64,000 nucleotides of DNA from Prevotella sp. P6B1 (GTDB taxonomy: Bacteria; Bacteroidota; Bacteroidia; Bacteroidales; Bacteroidaceae), in assembly GCF_000702825.1 (NCBI RefSeq), contig NZ_JNKF01000010.1:735422-799421 (forward strand). Reading direction: 5' to 3'. This document shows positions 1-10,800 of the stretch, piece after piece. The notes under the pieces were generated by a model. That model did no database searches, was not told the origin of the DNA, and saw nothing but the letters and a program-made list of their open reading frames with translations. Every line of letters begins with the position of its first letter. Position 1 is the first letter of the stretch. Position numbers and translations under genes: made by a program.

Positions 1-1122
1 GCTAAGCGCTCGCTGCAGATTATCCGCGACTTTGATGCCGCTATGGATAACCGCAAGCCCAAAGAGGACTTCGTGCCCAACCCCATGAATCAGCCTGGAC
101 AGCAGTATCCTATGGTGAACTCAGAGGGGTATGCCCGTTTCCGTGTGGTGGCTCCCGATGCCAAGTCGGTCATCGTCAGCCTGGGTCTTGGTGGCCGTGG
201 CGGTACCGTACTGCGCAAGGATAAGGATGGTGTTTGGACCGGTACTACTGAGGGTCCGATGGATCCTGGATTCCACTACTATCACTTGACTATCGATGGT
301 GGCGTGTTTAACGATCCCGGCACACACAATTACTTCGGTTCTTGCCGTTGGGAGAGTGGTATCGAGATTCCTGCCAAGGATCAGGACTTCTATGCTTATC
401 GCAAGGATATCAACCATGGTAACATCCAGCAGGTAACCTTCTGGAGCGAGAGCACAGGTAAGATGCAGACTGCCAATGTTTATCTGCCTTACGGTTACGG
501 CAAGTTGGTAAAAGGTAAGAATGGTAAGATGACACAGGAGCGTTATCCAGTTCTGTATCTGCAACATGGTTGGGGTGAGAACGAAACCAGCTGGCCTGTA
601 CAGGGTAAGGCAGGACTCATCATGGATAACCTGATTGCCGACGGTAAAATCAAGCCATTCATCGTGGTAATGGCCTATGGACTGACCAACGACTTTAAGT
701 TCGGTACCATCGGTAAGTTTACTGCAGAGGAGTTTGAGAAGGTGCTCATCGACGAGCTGATTCCTACTATCGATAAGAATTTCCTGACCAAGGCCGACAA
801 GTGGAATCGTGCTATGGCCGGATTGTCGATGGGTGGTATGGAAACTAAGCTCATCACTCTGCGCCGTCCTGAGATGTTCGGTTACTGGGGACTGCTGAGT
901 GGCGGTACCTATATGCCCGAGGAGATCAAGGACCCCAAGGCTGTGAAGTATATCTTCGAAGGATGTGGCGACAAGGAGAACCCAGAGGGTATCAACAAGA
1001 GCGTTGAGGCACTGAAGGCTGCCGGATTCAAAGCCGAAGGTCTGGTTTCTGAGGGCACAGCACACGAGTTCCTGACCTGGCGCCGTTGCCTGGAAAAGAT
1101 GGCACAGAGCCTCTTTAAATAG
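1..1122 (+). CDS. CE1-family (feruloyl/acetyl-xylan) esterase domain, 5' partial
   Basis: The reading frame is open from the first base, so the gene starts outside the window; the first internal ATG is at 43. The visible part has an E-set/CBM48-like beta-sandwich (about residues 40-125) followed by an alpha/beta-hydrolase of the esterase-D/CE1 type. The nucleophile is in GLSMGG, with a probable catalytic His in GTAHEF near the C-terminus. CE1 enzymes of this build remove ferulate or acetyl from arabinoxylan. Prevotella has a characterised GH10-CE1 fusion (Xyn10D-Fae1A), so this could be the C-terminal half of such a fusion; the preceding 14 visible residues do not decide it. No signal peptide is visible because the 5' end is missing. 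The neighbouring xylan genes support a role in side-chain removal. Exact specificity is not determined. Confidence 0.85.
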   Translation, partial: AKRSLQIIRDFDAAMDNRKPKEDFVPNPMNQPGQQYPMVNSEGYARFRVVAPDAKSVIVSLGLGGRGGTVLRKDKDGVWTGTTEGPMDPGFHYYHLTIDGGVFNDPGTHNYFGSCRWESGIEIPAKDQDFYAYRKDINHGNIQQVTFWSESTGKMQTANVYLPYGYGKLVKGKNGKMTQERYPVLYLQHGWGENETSWPVQGKAGLIMDNLIADGKIKPFIVVMAYGLTNDFKFGTIGKFTAEEFEKVLIDELIPTIDKNFLTKADKWNRAMAGLSMGGMETKLITLRRPEMFGYWGLLSGGTYMPEEIKDPKAVKYIFEGCGDKENPEGINKSVEALKAAGFKAEGLVSEGTAHEFLTWRRCLEKMAQSLFK

Positions 1123-1215
1123 GAAAAAGTGCTAAAAAAGTGCAGTTTTTATAAGGTTGAAACAAATAAGAAAGTAATTGTAACATAACAATAAGTGACT
1201 TTCGCAAAATTGCAC

Positions 1216-1334
1216 TAACTTTGCACCCAGATAAAAGAAGAATCGGTTAAAATTGTTTTAGTTATATTAGTAGTTAGTAGTTTTTCCTTCCCTGGGACCC
1301 AAGAAAAGCGTTTCTTGTCCCAGGGTTTTTCTTT
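1216..1334 (+). ncRNA. Possible ~105-nt small transcript in the CE1-GH95 gap
   Basis: A -7 element TAACTTTG (1216-1223) is followed about 70 nt later by the strong terminator at 1290-1334, with no ORF between. This could give a small RNA from about 1230 to 1334. No good -33 box is seen, so the -7 match may be chance and the region may only be a long 3' UTR. Confidence 0.25.
1290..1334 (+). terminator. Rho-independent terminator after the CE1 gene
   Basis: A perfect 9-bp inverted repeat (CCCTGGGAC / GTCCCAGGG), extended inside by AAGAAA/TTTCTT, is followed by TTTTTCTTT. It lies in the 295-bp gap between the CE1 gene and GH95, about 170 nt after the CE1 stop. It probably ends the upstream transcript, and possibly a short transcript starting near 1230. 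Confidence 0.85.
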
Positions 1335-1357
1335 AAAATATAAAAAGTGAAATAATA

Positions 1358-1389
1358 TTTGGTATTCTACTTACTTATTTGTATCTTTG
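1358..1389 (+). promoter_or_regulatory. Promoter of the GH95-GH3 operon
   Basis: A TTTG box at 1358-1361 and TATCTTTG at 1382-1389 are separated by 20 bp, matching the Bacteroidota sigma-ABfr promoter. The GH95 ATG at 1418 lies about 28 nt past the -7 box. Confidence 0.8.
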
Positions 1390-1417
1390 TGCCCAAAAAC
1401 AAACCTATAGTAACAGA

Positions 1418-3895
1418 ATGAAACGATTAGTAACCATTTTGATTGCATTTTGTCTTGCAATCGTAGCGAGTGCTCAGCAACATAAGTTGTGGTATAGCAA
1501 GCCTGCCAGTCACTGGCTCGAGGCCCTGCCTGTGGGTAATTCTCACTTAGGCGCCATGGTCTTTGGCGGTACTGATGTAGAGCAGATACAGTTGAACGAA
1601 GAGACCTTCTGGAGTGGCTCGCCGCACAACAACAACAGTCCTGCGGCGAAGAACAGGCTTCAGGAGGTGCGCAAGCTGATTTTCGAAGGTAAGGAGAAAG
1701 AGGCGCATAACGTGATAGAGCGTACTTTCTTTAAAGGGCCTCACGGGCAGAAATACCTGCCCATGGGGGGACTGAAGCTGGTATTCGATTTTCAGGGGCA
1801 GGCTGCACCAACTAACTATCGTCGTGAGCTGAGTCTGGCCGATGCGCTGAACACCACGACCTATGAGGTGGATGGGGTGAAGTATGAGCGTACGGTCTTT
1901 GCCTCGCAGGCCGATAATGCCATCATCATCCGTGTGACGGCTGACAAGAAAAAGACCTTGAACTTCGAGGTGTCATATACCCGCGACAATCAGGTGGCAG
2001 AAGGTGGCGCTGTGGCCAAGAACGAGCATGCCTACCTGATTCAGAATGTTGACCACGAGGGTATTCCTGGCAAACTGAAAGCTGAGGTGCGTGTAAAAGT
2101 GCTGGCGGATGGTAGCGTGGTGGATACCGATAATACCATGCAGGTGCGTAGGGCTACTACTGCCACCATTCTGATCACGGCAGCTACCAACTACGTGAAT
2201 TATAAGGATATCAGTGGCGATCCCATCTATAAGAACAATCTCACGATGCAGTCGCTTCATGGCAAGAGCTACCGACAGCTGCTGAAGCGTCATCTGCAGA
2301 GATATCAGGAACAGTACAACCGTGTATCGCTGTCGTTCCCCCAGTCGGCTCAATCAGAGATGGAGACCGACAAGCGTCTGGCTGCGTTCGACGGTAGCGA
2401 CCTCGACATGGTGTCGCTCATGATGCAGTATGGCCGCTATCTGCTGATCTCGTCGTCGCAGCCTGGTGGACAGCCTGCCAATCTGCAGGGCGTGTGGAAC
2501 GACAAGCAGAATGCCCCATGGGATTCGAAATATACCATTAATATCAATACCGAGATGAACTACTGGCCGGCATTAGTGGGTAATCTGGCAGAGACCCAGG
2601 AGCCTCTGTTCTCGATGATCCGTGATCTGAGTGTGACGGGTGCCAAGACTGCCAGGACCATGTATGATTGTCCGGGATGGGTGGCACACCATAATACCGA
2701 CCTCTGGCGTATTGCCGGACCTGTGGATGGTACCACATGGGGCATGTTCCCAACGGGAGGCGCCTGGCTGACCACCCATCTGTGGCAGCACTATCTGTTT
2801 ACTGGCGACAAACGTTTCTTAGAGGCTTTCTTCCCAGTGATGAAAGGTGCTGCTGATTTCCTGTTGTCGTATCTGCAGGAATACCCGAAGAACGGTGAGG
2901 TGAAACAGGCTGCAGGCTGGTTGGTTACCGTGCCTACGGTGTCGCCGGAACATGGACCGATGGGTAAGGGAACCACAGTGACGGCTGGCTCGACCATGGA
3001 CAACCAGATTGTGTTTGATGTGCTGACCAGCACGCTGAGAGCTCATCAGATCTTAGGCTACCAGAATGTGGTCTATACCACCATGCTCGGACGCGCTATT
3101 GAAAAGTTGGCACCGATGCAGATAGGTAAGCATGGACAGTTGCAGGAGTGGCTGATTGATGCTGATGACCCCAAGGACGAGCATCGTCATATCTCACATC
3201 TGTATGGACTCTATCCTTCGAATCAGATTTCACCTTTTACACATCCGGAACTCTTTACCGCAGCTGCCAACACGCTGAACCAGCGTGGCGACATGGCTAC
3301 GGGCTGGAGCTTAGGATGGAAAATCAATTTCTGGGCGCGTATGCTCGATGGCAACCATGCCTTCCAGATTATCAAGAATATGCTCCATCTGCTGCCCGAT
3401 GACAGCAAGGCCGGCGAATTCCCTGATGGACGTACCTATCCCAACCTGTTTGATGCCCATCCGCCTTTCCAGATTGACGGTAACTTCGGTTGCTCGGCTG
3501 GTATCTGTGAGATGTTGCTGCAGAGCCACGACGGTGCTGTACATCTGTTGCCGGCATTGCCCGACGCCTGGAAGGAAGGAGAGGTGAAAGGCCTGCAGGC
3601 CCGAGGCGCCTTTACGGTTGACATGAAATGGGCGCAGGGCACACTCACAGAGGCTACCATCGTCTCGAAGATCGGCGGCACCCTGCGACTGCGTTCTTAC
3701 GTGCCTCTGAAGGGAGTTGGACTGACACCAGCCCAAGGAGCGTGCGATAACGACCTGTTGAGGTCGGCTGTGATCCGTGAGCCGTTGAAGTCGCCAGAAC
3801 TGAAGGACTTCCAGCTGCGGCCTGTCAAGCAGGTGTATGAGTATGACATCCATACCGCGCCTGGTAATATATATAAGGTGTACAGCGAGAATTGA
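1418..3895 (+). CDS. GH95 alpha-L-fucosidase / alpha-L-galactosidase
   Basis: Encodes 825 residues, normal for GH95. The ATG at 1418 is chosen because it gives a clean signal peptide ([11 protein letters not shown]...ASAQ); an in-frame ATG at 1379 overlaps the -7 box. The N-terminal beta-sandwich (roughly residues 25-260), central (alpha/alpha)6 barrel and C-terminal sandwich of the family are all represented. The [10 protein letters not shown] segment carries the two conserved active-site asparagines (about N375 and N377). GH95 enzymes invert terminal alpha-1,2-fucose or alpha-L-galactose. In a xylan locus the likely target is the alpha-L-galactose cap of complex cereal xylans, as shown for a Bacteroides ovatus GH95; that specificity is inferred from context. 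There is no lipobox, so it is probably periplasmic. The GH3 gene follows after 19 bp. Confidence 0.9.
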   Translation: MKRLVTILIAFCLAIVASAQQHKLWYSKPASHWLEALPVGNSHLGAMVFGGTDVEQIQLNEETFWSGSPHNNNSPAAKNRLQEVRKLIFEGKEKEAHNVIERTFFKGPHGQKYLPMGGLKLVFDFQGQAAPTNYRRELSLADALNTTTYEVDGVKYERTVFASQADNAIIIRVTADKKKTLNFEVSYTRDNQVAEGGAVAKNEHAYLIQNVDHEGIPGKLKAEVRVKVLADGSVVDTDNTMQVRRATTATILITAATNYVNYKDISGDPIYKNNLTMQSLHGKSYRQLLKRHLQRYQEQYNRVSLSFPQSAQSEMETDKRLAAFDGSDLDMVSLMMQYGRYLLISSSQPGGQPANLQGVWNDKQNAPWDSKYTININTEMNYWPALVGNLAETQEPLFSMIRDLSVTGAKTARTMYDCPGWVAHHNTDLWRIAGPVDGTTWGMFPTGGAWLTTHLWQHYLFTGDKRFLEAFFPVMKGAADFLLSYLQEYPKNGEVKQAAGWLVTVPTVSPEHGPMGKGTTVTAGSTMDNQIVFDVLTSTLRAHQILGYQNVVYTTMLGRAIEKLAPMQIGKHGQLQEWLIDADDPKDEHRHISHLYGLYPSNQISPFTHPELFTAAANTLNQRGDMATGWSLGWKINFWARMLDGNHAFQIIKNMLHLLPDDSKAGEFPDGRTYPNLFDAHPPFQIDGNFGCSAGICEMLLQSHDGAVHLLPALPDAWKEGEVKGLQARGAFTVDMKWAQGTLTEATIVSKIGGTLRLRSYVPLKGVGLTPAQGACDNDLLRSAVIREPLKSPELKDFQLRPVKQVYEYDIHTAPGNIYKVYSEN

Positions 3896-3914
3896 CCAAT
3901 TAATATACATATCA

Positions 3915-6494
3915 ATGAAGTATCAACTATTCCTAACAATGATGTTCTGTGCAGGCGTTTCGGCCTCGGCACAGACATGGCCTTATCAGAATCCTAACCT
4001 TTCTGCTAAGGAGAGAGCCGTAGATCTATGCGGCAGACTGACCCTTGAAGAAAAAGCCCAGCTGATGCTCGACGAGAGTCCGGCTATCCCCCGTCTGGGT
4101 ATCAAGAAGTTCTTCTGGTGGAGTGAGGCACTGCATGGTGCCGCTAACATGGGAAATGTGACTAATTTCCCTGAGCCGGTGGGGATGGCTGCCTCGTTTA
4201 ACCCCGACCTGCTGTACAAGGTGTTCGACATTGCCAGTACCGAGTTCCGTGCCCAGTACAACCACCGTATGTACGACCTGAAAGGTGAGGACATGAAGAT
4301 GCGTAGCCTCTCGGTATGGACACCGAACGTGAACATCTTCCGTGACCCCCGTTGGGGCCGTGGACAGGAAACCTATGGCGAGGACCCCTATCTCACCAGT
4401 GTGATGGGTGTGCAGGTGGTCAGAGGTCTGCAGGGACCTGAGGATGCGAAGTACCGTAAGCTCTGGGCCTGTGCCAAGCACTATGCCGTGCATAGCGGAC
4501 CGGAATATACCCGTCACTCGGCCAATCTGACCGATGTGCCTGTCCGTGATTTCTGGGAGACCTATATGCCTGCCTTCAAAACCCTGGTGCAGGATGCCAA
4601 TGTGCGTGAGGTGATGTGTGCCTACCAGCGCCTGGACGATGACCCTTGTTGCGGCTCTAACCGTTTGCTGCAGCAGATTCTCCGCGATGAGTGGGGATTC
4701 AAGTACCTCGTGGTGAGCGACTGCGGTGCTGTGAGTGACTTCTATACCTCGCATAAGAGCAGCTCGTCGCCGGTGACCGCTTCGGCCAAGGCTACCCTGG
4801 CAGGAACGGATGTGGAGTGCGGCTATGGCTATGCCTATCGTAGTATTCCCGAGGCTGTACGTCGTGGTTTGATTACAGAGGCTGAGGTTGATAAGCACGT
4901 GATCCGTCTGCTCGAAGGTCGTTTCGACCTGGGTGAGATGGATGATCCTGCACTGGTAGAGTGGTCGAAGATTCCTTATTCTGCCATGTCGACCAAGGCT
5001 TCGGCACAGGTAGCGCTCGATATGGCGCGTCAGACCATCGTGCTGTTGCAGAACAAGGATGGTATCCTGCCGCTGAAGAGGAATGCCGAGAAGATTGCCG
5101 TGATAGGTCCTAATGCCCATAACGAACCGATGATGTGGGGTAACTATAACGGAACACCAAACCATACCGTCACCATTCTCGATGGTATCAAGGGTAAGCA
5201 GAAGAAACTGCTGTACCTGCCGGGTTGTGACCTGACCAACGACCGCGTGATGGAGTGCCATATCGCCTCGGAGTGTACCGCACCCGACGGTAAGAAGGGA
5301 CTGAAGGGTACCTTCTGGAACAATACCGAAATGAAGGGTAAACCCTTTACAACCGAATACTATACCAAGCCTGTGAATGTGACCACTGCCGGTATGCATG
5401 TGTTTGCACCCAACCTGCCTATCGAGGATTTCTCGGCTAAATACGAGACCACCTTTACCCCCAAGGAGGCTGGCGAATATGTGGTGAACGTGGAGAGTAC
5501 CGGTCATTTCGAACTCTATGTCAACGGCGAGAAGAAGTTCACACATCATATCTGGCGTGCCACACCTACCCGTACCGTGCTGAAGGCCGAGAAGGGACAG
5601 GCATTTAAGATTGAGGTACGCTTCCAGACCGTGAAGACCTGGGGCGCCTCGATGAAGATTGACGTGGCCCGTGAACTGCCTATCGACTACCAGCAGACCA
5701 TCGCTCAGCTGAAGGGGATCAACAAGGTGATCTTCTGCGGTGGTATCGCACCCAGCCTGGAAGGTGAGGAGATGCCTGTCAATATCGAGGGCTTCAAGGG
5801 CGGCGACCGTACCAATATCGAGTTGCCGAAGGTGCAGCGTGAGTTCCTGAAGGCGCTGAAGGCTGCCGGCAAGCAGGTGATCTTTGTGAACTGTTCGGGT
5901 TCGGCAGTTGCATTGCAGCCGGAGACCGAGAGCTGCGATGCCATCGTGCAGGCCTGGTATGCCGGTCAGGAGGGTGGTACAGCCGTTGCCGACGTGCTCT
6001 TTGGCGATTACAACCCCTCAGGCAAGCTTTCTGTTACCTTCTATAAGAATACCCAGCAGCTGCCCGACTATGAGGACTACTCGATGAAGGGGCGTACCTA
6101 TCGTTATTTCAATGATCCGCTTTTTGCCTTCGGCTATGGTCTGAGCTATACCGCCTTCGAGGTGGGCGAGGCCCAGTTGACTGGTGAGAAAGGGAACTAC
6201 GAGGTGACTATCCCCGTGACCAATACCGGTAAGAAGAACGGTACAGAGGTGGTACAGCTGTATATCCGCGACCTGAGCGACCAGGATGGTCCGCTGAAGT
6301 CGCTGCGCGCCTTCCAGCGTGTAGAAGTAAAAGCCGGTCAGACAGCAACAGCCAAGCTGACACTGACACCGAAGAGCTTTGAGTTCTGGGATGCAGAGAC
6401 CAATACCATGCGAACCAAGCCCGGACAGTATGAGATACTCTACGGTACCAGCTCGCTGGATCAAGACCTGAAAAAAATGACCATCACTTTTTAG
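3915..6494 (+). CDS. GH3 beta-xylosidase/beta-glucosidase with PA14 insertion
   Basis: Encodes 859 residues from the ATG at 3915, which starts a signal peptide (MKYQLFLTMMF...ASA). The in-frame ATG at 3837 lies inside GH95 and is rejected. Order: GH3 (alpha/beta)8 barrel with nucleophile Asp in VVSDCG (about D269), GH3 C-terminal sandwich domain interrupted by a PA14-type module (about residues 455-575, GTFWNN to about the KTWGASMKI strand), and a fibronectin-III-like tail. This is the build of the Prevotella Xyl3 enzymes, which release xylose from xylo-oligosaccharides, so beta-xylosidase is the best guess; beta-glucosidase cannot be excluded. It is cotranscribed with GH95 and probably periplasmic. 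Its stop codon lies inside the palindrome shared with the convergent PotD-like gene (11-bp overlap). Confidence 0.9.
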   Translation: MKYQLFLTMMFCAGVSASAQTWPYQNPNLSAKERAVDLCGRLTLEEKAQLMLDESPAIPRLGIKKFFWWSEALHGAANMGNVTNFPEPVGMAASFNPDLLYKVFDIASTEFRAQYNHRMYDLKGEDMKMRSLSVWTPNVNIFRDPRWGRGQETYGEDPYLTSVMGVQVVRGLQGPEDAKYRKLWACAKHYAVHSGPEYTRHSANLTDVPVRDFWETYMPAFKTLVQDANVREVMCAYQRLDDDPCCGSNRLLQQILRDEWGFKYLVVSDCGAVSDFYTSHKSSSSPVTASAKATLAGTDVECGYGYAYRSIPEAVRRGLITEAEVDKHVIRLLEGRFDLGEMDDPALVEWSKIPYSAMSTKASAQVALDMARQTIVLLQNKDGILPLKRNAEKIAVIGPNAHNEPMMWGNYNGTPNHTVTILDGIKGKQKKLLYLPGCDLTNDRVMECHIASECTAPDGKKGLKGTFWNNTEMKGKPFTTEYYTKPVNVTTAGMHVFAPNLPIEDFSAKYETTFTPKEAGEYVVNVESTGHFELYVNGEKKFTHHIWRATPTRTVLKAEKGQAFKIEVRFQTVKTWGASMKIDVARELPIDYQQTIAQLKGINKVIFCGGIAPSLEGEEMPVNIEGFKGGDRTNIELPKVQREFLKALKAAGKQVIFVNCSGSAVALQPETESCDAIVQAWYAGQEGGTAVADVLFGDYNPSGKLSVTFYKNTQQLPDYEDYSMKGRTYRYFNDPLFAFGYGLSYTAFEVGEAQLTGEKGNYEVTIPVTNTGKKNGTEVVQLYIRDLSDQDGPLKSLRAFQRVEVKAGQTATAKLTLTPKSFEFWDAETNTMRTKPGQYEILYGTSSLDQDLKKMTITF

Positions 6495-6508
6495 TGGTGG
6501 TCATTTTT
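6473..6508. terminator. Bidirectional terminator embedded in two convergent coding ends
   Basis: A 16-bp stem with one G-T wobble position closes on a TTTT loop. Each arm begins or ends with A5/T5, so either transcript ends in a U-tract. The stop codons of GH3 (6492-6494) and of the PotD-like gene (6484-6486) both lie inside it. Confidence 0.85.
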
Positions 6509-7782
6509 CTATGAATCAATAAGATGGCTGCTATAATCAATAGGAGTGCTATACCGACTATTGTGGCATAACTCCAGAAATTGTCAACAGACGTATCCTT
6601 CACCTTTTCCCATATCTCGCGTAACACCTCCTGACGGTCGCCGCTGTCGCGGAGGAAACTGCATCGGCTGATGACATCCTTATCCGGATACATGATGCTG
6701 TCCACATGGACCGCTGTGGCCTCAGGACCGAAAAAATAGCTGAGGTCGATGGTGTGCTGGAGGCTGTTGTCGGTGACGGCCTCCAGAATCTCTGGTGTGG
6801 CAATGGCCGAGCTGTAGCCGGTCTCTGCCATGCAGAGCAGGGCAATGTCGGGACGGCACATGAAGTTCAGCCAATAGCTGGCGGCCTGCACATTCTGGCA
6901 ACTGGTGGGGATGACCCAGCAGTCGGCCCAGCAGTCGCTGCCTTCTATCGGTACGATATACTGCAGCTGCAGCTTGTCGTCGGCCTCGTCGATGGCCCAC
7001 TTGGCATCACCGTTCCAGGTCAAGGTCATCCATTCCTTGCCATCCTGCATCTGACGTTTGTCGTCTTCTACGGCAAAGCTCTTCATCTGTGGTCGGGCTT
7101 GCTTCAGCAGGTCTTCTACGATGGCGATGTTGCGGTTGGTCAGATAGGCTGCCAACAGGTTGCGGTTGGTGGTACCAGCCTTGATATCGTCGTAGAAGGC
7201 GTAGTTGATGAAGATATTATAGATGTCGCTGAACGAGTCCTTCATGATGACCTTACCGCGGAATTTGGGGTCGAACAGGAATTTCCAGCTATAGACATCC
7301 TCGGGGTTTACGTATTTGGTGTTGATGAGCACGCCGGTGTTGCCCCACAGATAGCCTATGGTGTAGTCCTTGGCGACAATGCCCTGGGCCTCGCCGATAT
7401 GCTGCAAGAGATCGTCGATGAAGGGCGAGGTGCCATTCATCCAGTTGGGGATACCCTTCTCTACAAAGCTGGTGTCGATGCGATGCAGCATCTTGTGTTT
7501 CATCATACGCTCGGCGAGATATTCGGGAGGACAGAAGACATCGACCTGGGCCTGACCGCACAGGATCTGTGTGAAACAGTCCTCTGGATAGTCATAGGTT
7601 ATATATTCCACTTTGATGGGATGGCCAGTGACATCCTGGTACCATTTCTCGAACATGTCGATAACCCCTTCGCCGATATAATCACCCCAGTTATACACCC
7701 TGAGTACCTCCTGGCGATTATTCTGGGCTTGCAGGCCCAGCAAGCAGCATAAGGCAAGAACGATGGTCGCTATTCTTCTCAT
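6484..7782 (-). CDS. PotD-like solute-binding protein with C-terminal membrane anchor
   Basis: Encodes 432 residues. It has a signal peptide (MRRIATIVLALCCLLG), then a spermidine/putrescine-type periplasmic binding domain with the VYNWGDYI motif that starts PotD-like proteins, and further family-typical segments (LWGNTGVLINT, AETGYSSAIATP). Unlike free PotD it ends in a hydrophobic helix (about residues 402-422, YATIVGIALLLIIAAILLIH) and a basic tail, so it should be tethered to the inner membrane facing the periplasm. No PotA, PotB or PotC genes are visible. It starts 22 bp after the HTCS stop and is probably cotranscribed with it, which raises the possibility of a sensory rather than transport role. 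The ligand is unknown; a polyamine is only the family default. Confidence 0.8.
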   Translation of the reverse strand: MRRIATIVLALCCLLGLQAQNNRQEVLRVYNWGDYIGEGVIDMFEKWYQDVTGHPIKVEYITYDYPEDCFTQILCGQAQVDVFCPPEYLAERMMKHKMLHRIDTSFVEKGIPNWMNGTSPFIDDLLQHIGEAQGIVAKDYTIGYLWGNTGVLINTKYVNPEDVYSWKFLFDPKFRGKVIMKDSFSDIYNIFINYAFYDDIKAGTTNRNLLAAYLTNRNIAIVEDLLKQARPQMKSFAVEDDKRQMQDGKEWMTLTWNGDAKWAIDEADDKLQLQYIVPIEGSDCWADCWVIPTSCQNVQAASYWLNFMCRPDIALLCMAETGYSSAIATPEILEAVTDNSLQHTIDLSYFFGPEATAVHVDSIMYPDKDVISRCSFLRDSGDRQEVLREIWEKVKDTSVDNFWSYATIVGIALLLIIAAILLIHRKMTTTKK

Positions 7783-7787
7783 TATGA

Positions 7788-7793
7788 CCTCCT
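7788..7793 (-). promoter_or_regulatory. Strong Shine-Dalgarno site of the PotD-like gene
   Basis: AGGAGG lies 5 nt before the ATG on the minus strand, in the 22-bp gap after the HTCS stop. Such a perfect site is unusual here, where other genes have A-rich leaders without it. It fixes the start at 7782 and suggests independent translation within the HTCS message. Confidence 0.7.
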
Positions 7794-7804
7794 ACTTTTC
7801 ACGA

Positions 7805-10800
7805 TTAGCGTTGTTCGTGTTCCTTCATGTAGTCACGTGGTGACATACCATAGAACTTCTTGAATACAGTAGAGAACGAAGCCGAGTTGGCAAATCCGCA
7901 GGCATACATCACCTCGGTGACGTTCATGCCCTGATTAGCCAGCAGCTGCGCTGCCTTCTTCAGGCGGATGTTACGGATGAAATCGTGGGGGGTCTGGCCC
8001 GTCAGGTCTTTCATCTTACGGTGCAGGTGTACACGGCTGATACCAACGGTGTCGGCAATCATGTCCACACTCAGGTCGGAGTTGTTCAGATTCTTGTTGA
8101 TACACTCCATGATACGCTCCAACAACTTCTCATCGGGCGATTTGAGACGAATCTCGTCAACCTGCTCTTCCAGATCGTCGTTACGCTCGTATTTCAGGCG
8201 CAGCATACGGTTCTTATTGATCAGGTTGATGATAGTGCGGCGCAGGATATCCATATTGAATGGTTTGACGATATAGGCGTCGGCACCTGCCTCCAAGCCC
8301 TCCAGCTTATCCTCGTCGCGGTTCTTGGCTGTCAGCAGGACGACAGGGATAGAGTTGGTGCTCGGGTTAGTCTTCAAACGTGAACAGAGCGCGTTACCAT
8401 CCATCTCCGGCATCATGATATCACTCATCACCAGGTCGGGCTTGCAACGGATGATTTCGCCTAAGGCCTCACGACCGTTGGTGCAGATATGGACATCGTA
8501 GTCGGTCGAGAGTTCTCTATCCAGATAGTTACGGATCTCTTCATCATCCTCGGCAATCACCAGTGTCATCTTGCTGTTAGCGGGCTTCAACTCCTGGATA
8601 GGTGTTGGCTCCTCGCTCTCCTGTACCTCTTCCAGCAACTGTTCCGGTGTGATGGTGTCGGTATTCTCTTCTTCTTCTGCCAGCATGATCTCCTCAGGAG
8701 ACAGGTGACTGTTGCCCATCGGGATGTTGATGACAAACTCACAGCCTTTCTCCAGGTTGTGGACGGTGATGGTACCGTGGTGGAGCTCAACGAGCGAACG
8801 TGTCAGGTCGAGACCGATACCGGTACCTACATAGCGGTCGTTGATTGAATTCGGAGTCTGGTAGAAGCGGTCGAAGATTTTGTTGAGCTTGTCTTCGGGG
8901 ATGGATTCGCCATTGTCGTAGATGGCAATGGTAGCCGACTGGCTGTTGTGAGTCAGGTTGATGCCGATCTCACCACCGGTAGGCGTGTATTTGAAGGCGT
9001 TTGACAGCACGTTCATAAAGACCTTGTCGAAGTTCTGACGGTCTATCCAAACGAGAATATTCTCCTCGTCGAAGTTGAAGAGGAACTTAATCTGCTTGGA
9101 TTTCGCCTGCCTATCGAATAGGTTGTAAATATCCTTTGCGAAACTGACCAGGTTGGTTTCACGCATGCGCATCTGCATCTGTCCCTTGTCAATCTTACGC
9201 AGGTCCATCATCTGGTTGATCAGACTGAGAATACGTTCTGCGTTACGTTTGATAGTCTCGTAGACACCTTTTCGGTTGGGATCGTCATCGTTCTTGATTA
9301 GCGAGAGCAATGGCGTGATAATCAGCGTCATAGGCGTACGGATCTCGTGACTCATGTTCATGAAGAAGCGTAGCTTGGCCTCGCCCATCTCTTCGGCATG
9401 GATATGGGCCTGCAGGCGCAGCCGGTCCTGTTCCTTATGACGGCGATAAGCCAGGTATTGCCAGATGAAGAGTCCGATCACGATGGCATAGAAGAAATAG
9501 GCCCATGCCGAACGGTACCAAGGACTGTGGATGACCACGGTGAACTCTCTGAGCGGCGTCTCGATGTTGTTGCGTTCGGCCTTCACTCTGAAACGGTAGG
9601 TGCCTTGTGGCAGGTGCGACAGGGTCAGGATGTTCTCGCCAGGTTGCAGACGGTTGAATGGCTCGCCGTTGATGCTGTATAAATAAGAAATGTGTTCGGG
9701 ATTCTCGTAGGTCAGCGTTGAGAACTGGATAGAGAACGTATTATCGCTGTAGCTCAGTTCAAAACGGTTGCTGGCGATGATGGCCGTATCGGTAACCAGA
9801 TAGTTGCCTGAACGGGTGGCTCTGTTCACTTGCTGGCCGTTGATGGCAAAGGAGGTCAGTTTAACCTCTGCTTCCCATTTGCTGGGGGTGATACGGTTAG
9901 AGTCGAACCAAGAGATGCCAGCCGTTCCGCCCATGGCCAGTATGCCGCTGGCGGAAATAAAGGATGCACCGTCGCTGAACTCGTTGCTTTGAAGACCGTC
10001 GTCAGCAAAATAGTTCTGCCAGATGTTGGTTTTCGGGGAGAAACAGCTCAGGCCATGGTCGGTTCCTATCCAGAGTCGGCCTTGTGGGTCGCGTTCGATG
10101 GTGGCGATACCATTATCGGCCAGTCCGTCCTCACGTGTATATCGCTTGGTCTTGTGGCTTACCAGATCATAGCAATACAGACCTTCGTTCGTACCGTACC
10201 AGAGTTTACCATCATATTCGCGTGTCACTCTGACGGGCATGCTGTAGTTCAGACAGTTGGTGCCAAAAGTCTTGGTCCAGCTGTTCTCAATCAGGTCCAG
10301 ACAGCACAGTCCCATTGTGGTTGAGGCATAGATACGTTTACCGTCGGGCGACAGATGAACCTGTGAGATATAGTCGTTGCTGATACAGTTCATCTTTCTG
10401 TCCTTGTCGGCGCCGTTCTTCATCTTATAGGTGGCGACGATACGGCCGTCTTTAGCATCCATCTTGACCACACCGTGCCTCATGGTGGCCAACCACAGAT
10501 AACCATCGTTGCTGACGGCGACGCTCATTACAATCAGATGCGGATCCTGGGGGAACGGAATACGGTGATACTGGAAGCTGACAGGGTCGATCCAGCCGAT
10601 GCCTTCGCGGTAGCTGCCTACCCAGATGCGTCCGTCTAATCCTTCAGCTAATGCCATCACCACCGATGGGAACTGGTCCTTCAGGTGTTTGACAGCCTTG
10701 GTGTTGTAATCGTAGCAATACACACCGTCCTTGTCGGTACCTACCCAGATACGTTGCTTGCTGTCCATGCAAACGCTGACCACGCAGGACGAGCCCAGAA

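Noticed and set aside
121..1065. Antisense frame of 314 codons opposite the CE1 gene
   Set aside because: No motif or promoter; the sense strand encodes a clear esterase.
4026..5549. Long antisense frame (507 codons) opposite the GH3 gene
   Set aside because: Its translation is rich in His, Leu and Arg without any recognisable motif, and the opposite strand encodes a complete GH3. It is a by-product of codon bias.
6706..7752. Plus-strand frame of 348 codons opposite the PotD-like gene
   Set aside because: The minus strand encodes a recognisable binding protein with signal peptide and ribosome-binding site; the plus frame has neither.
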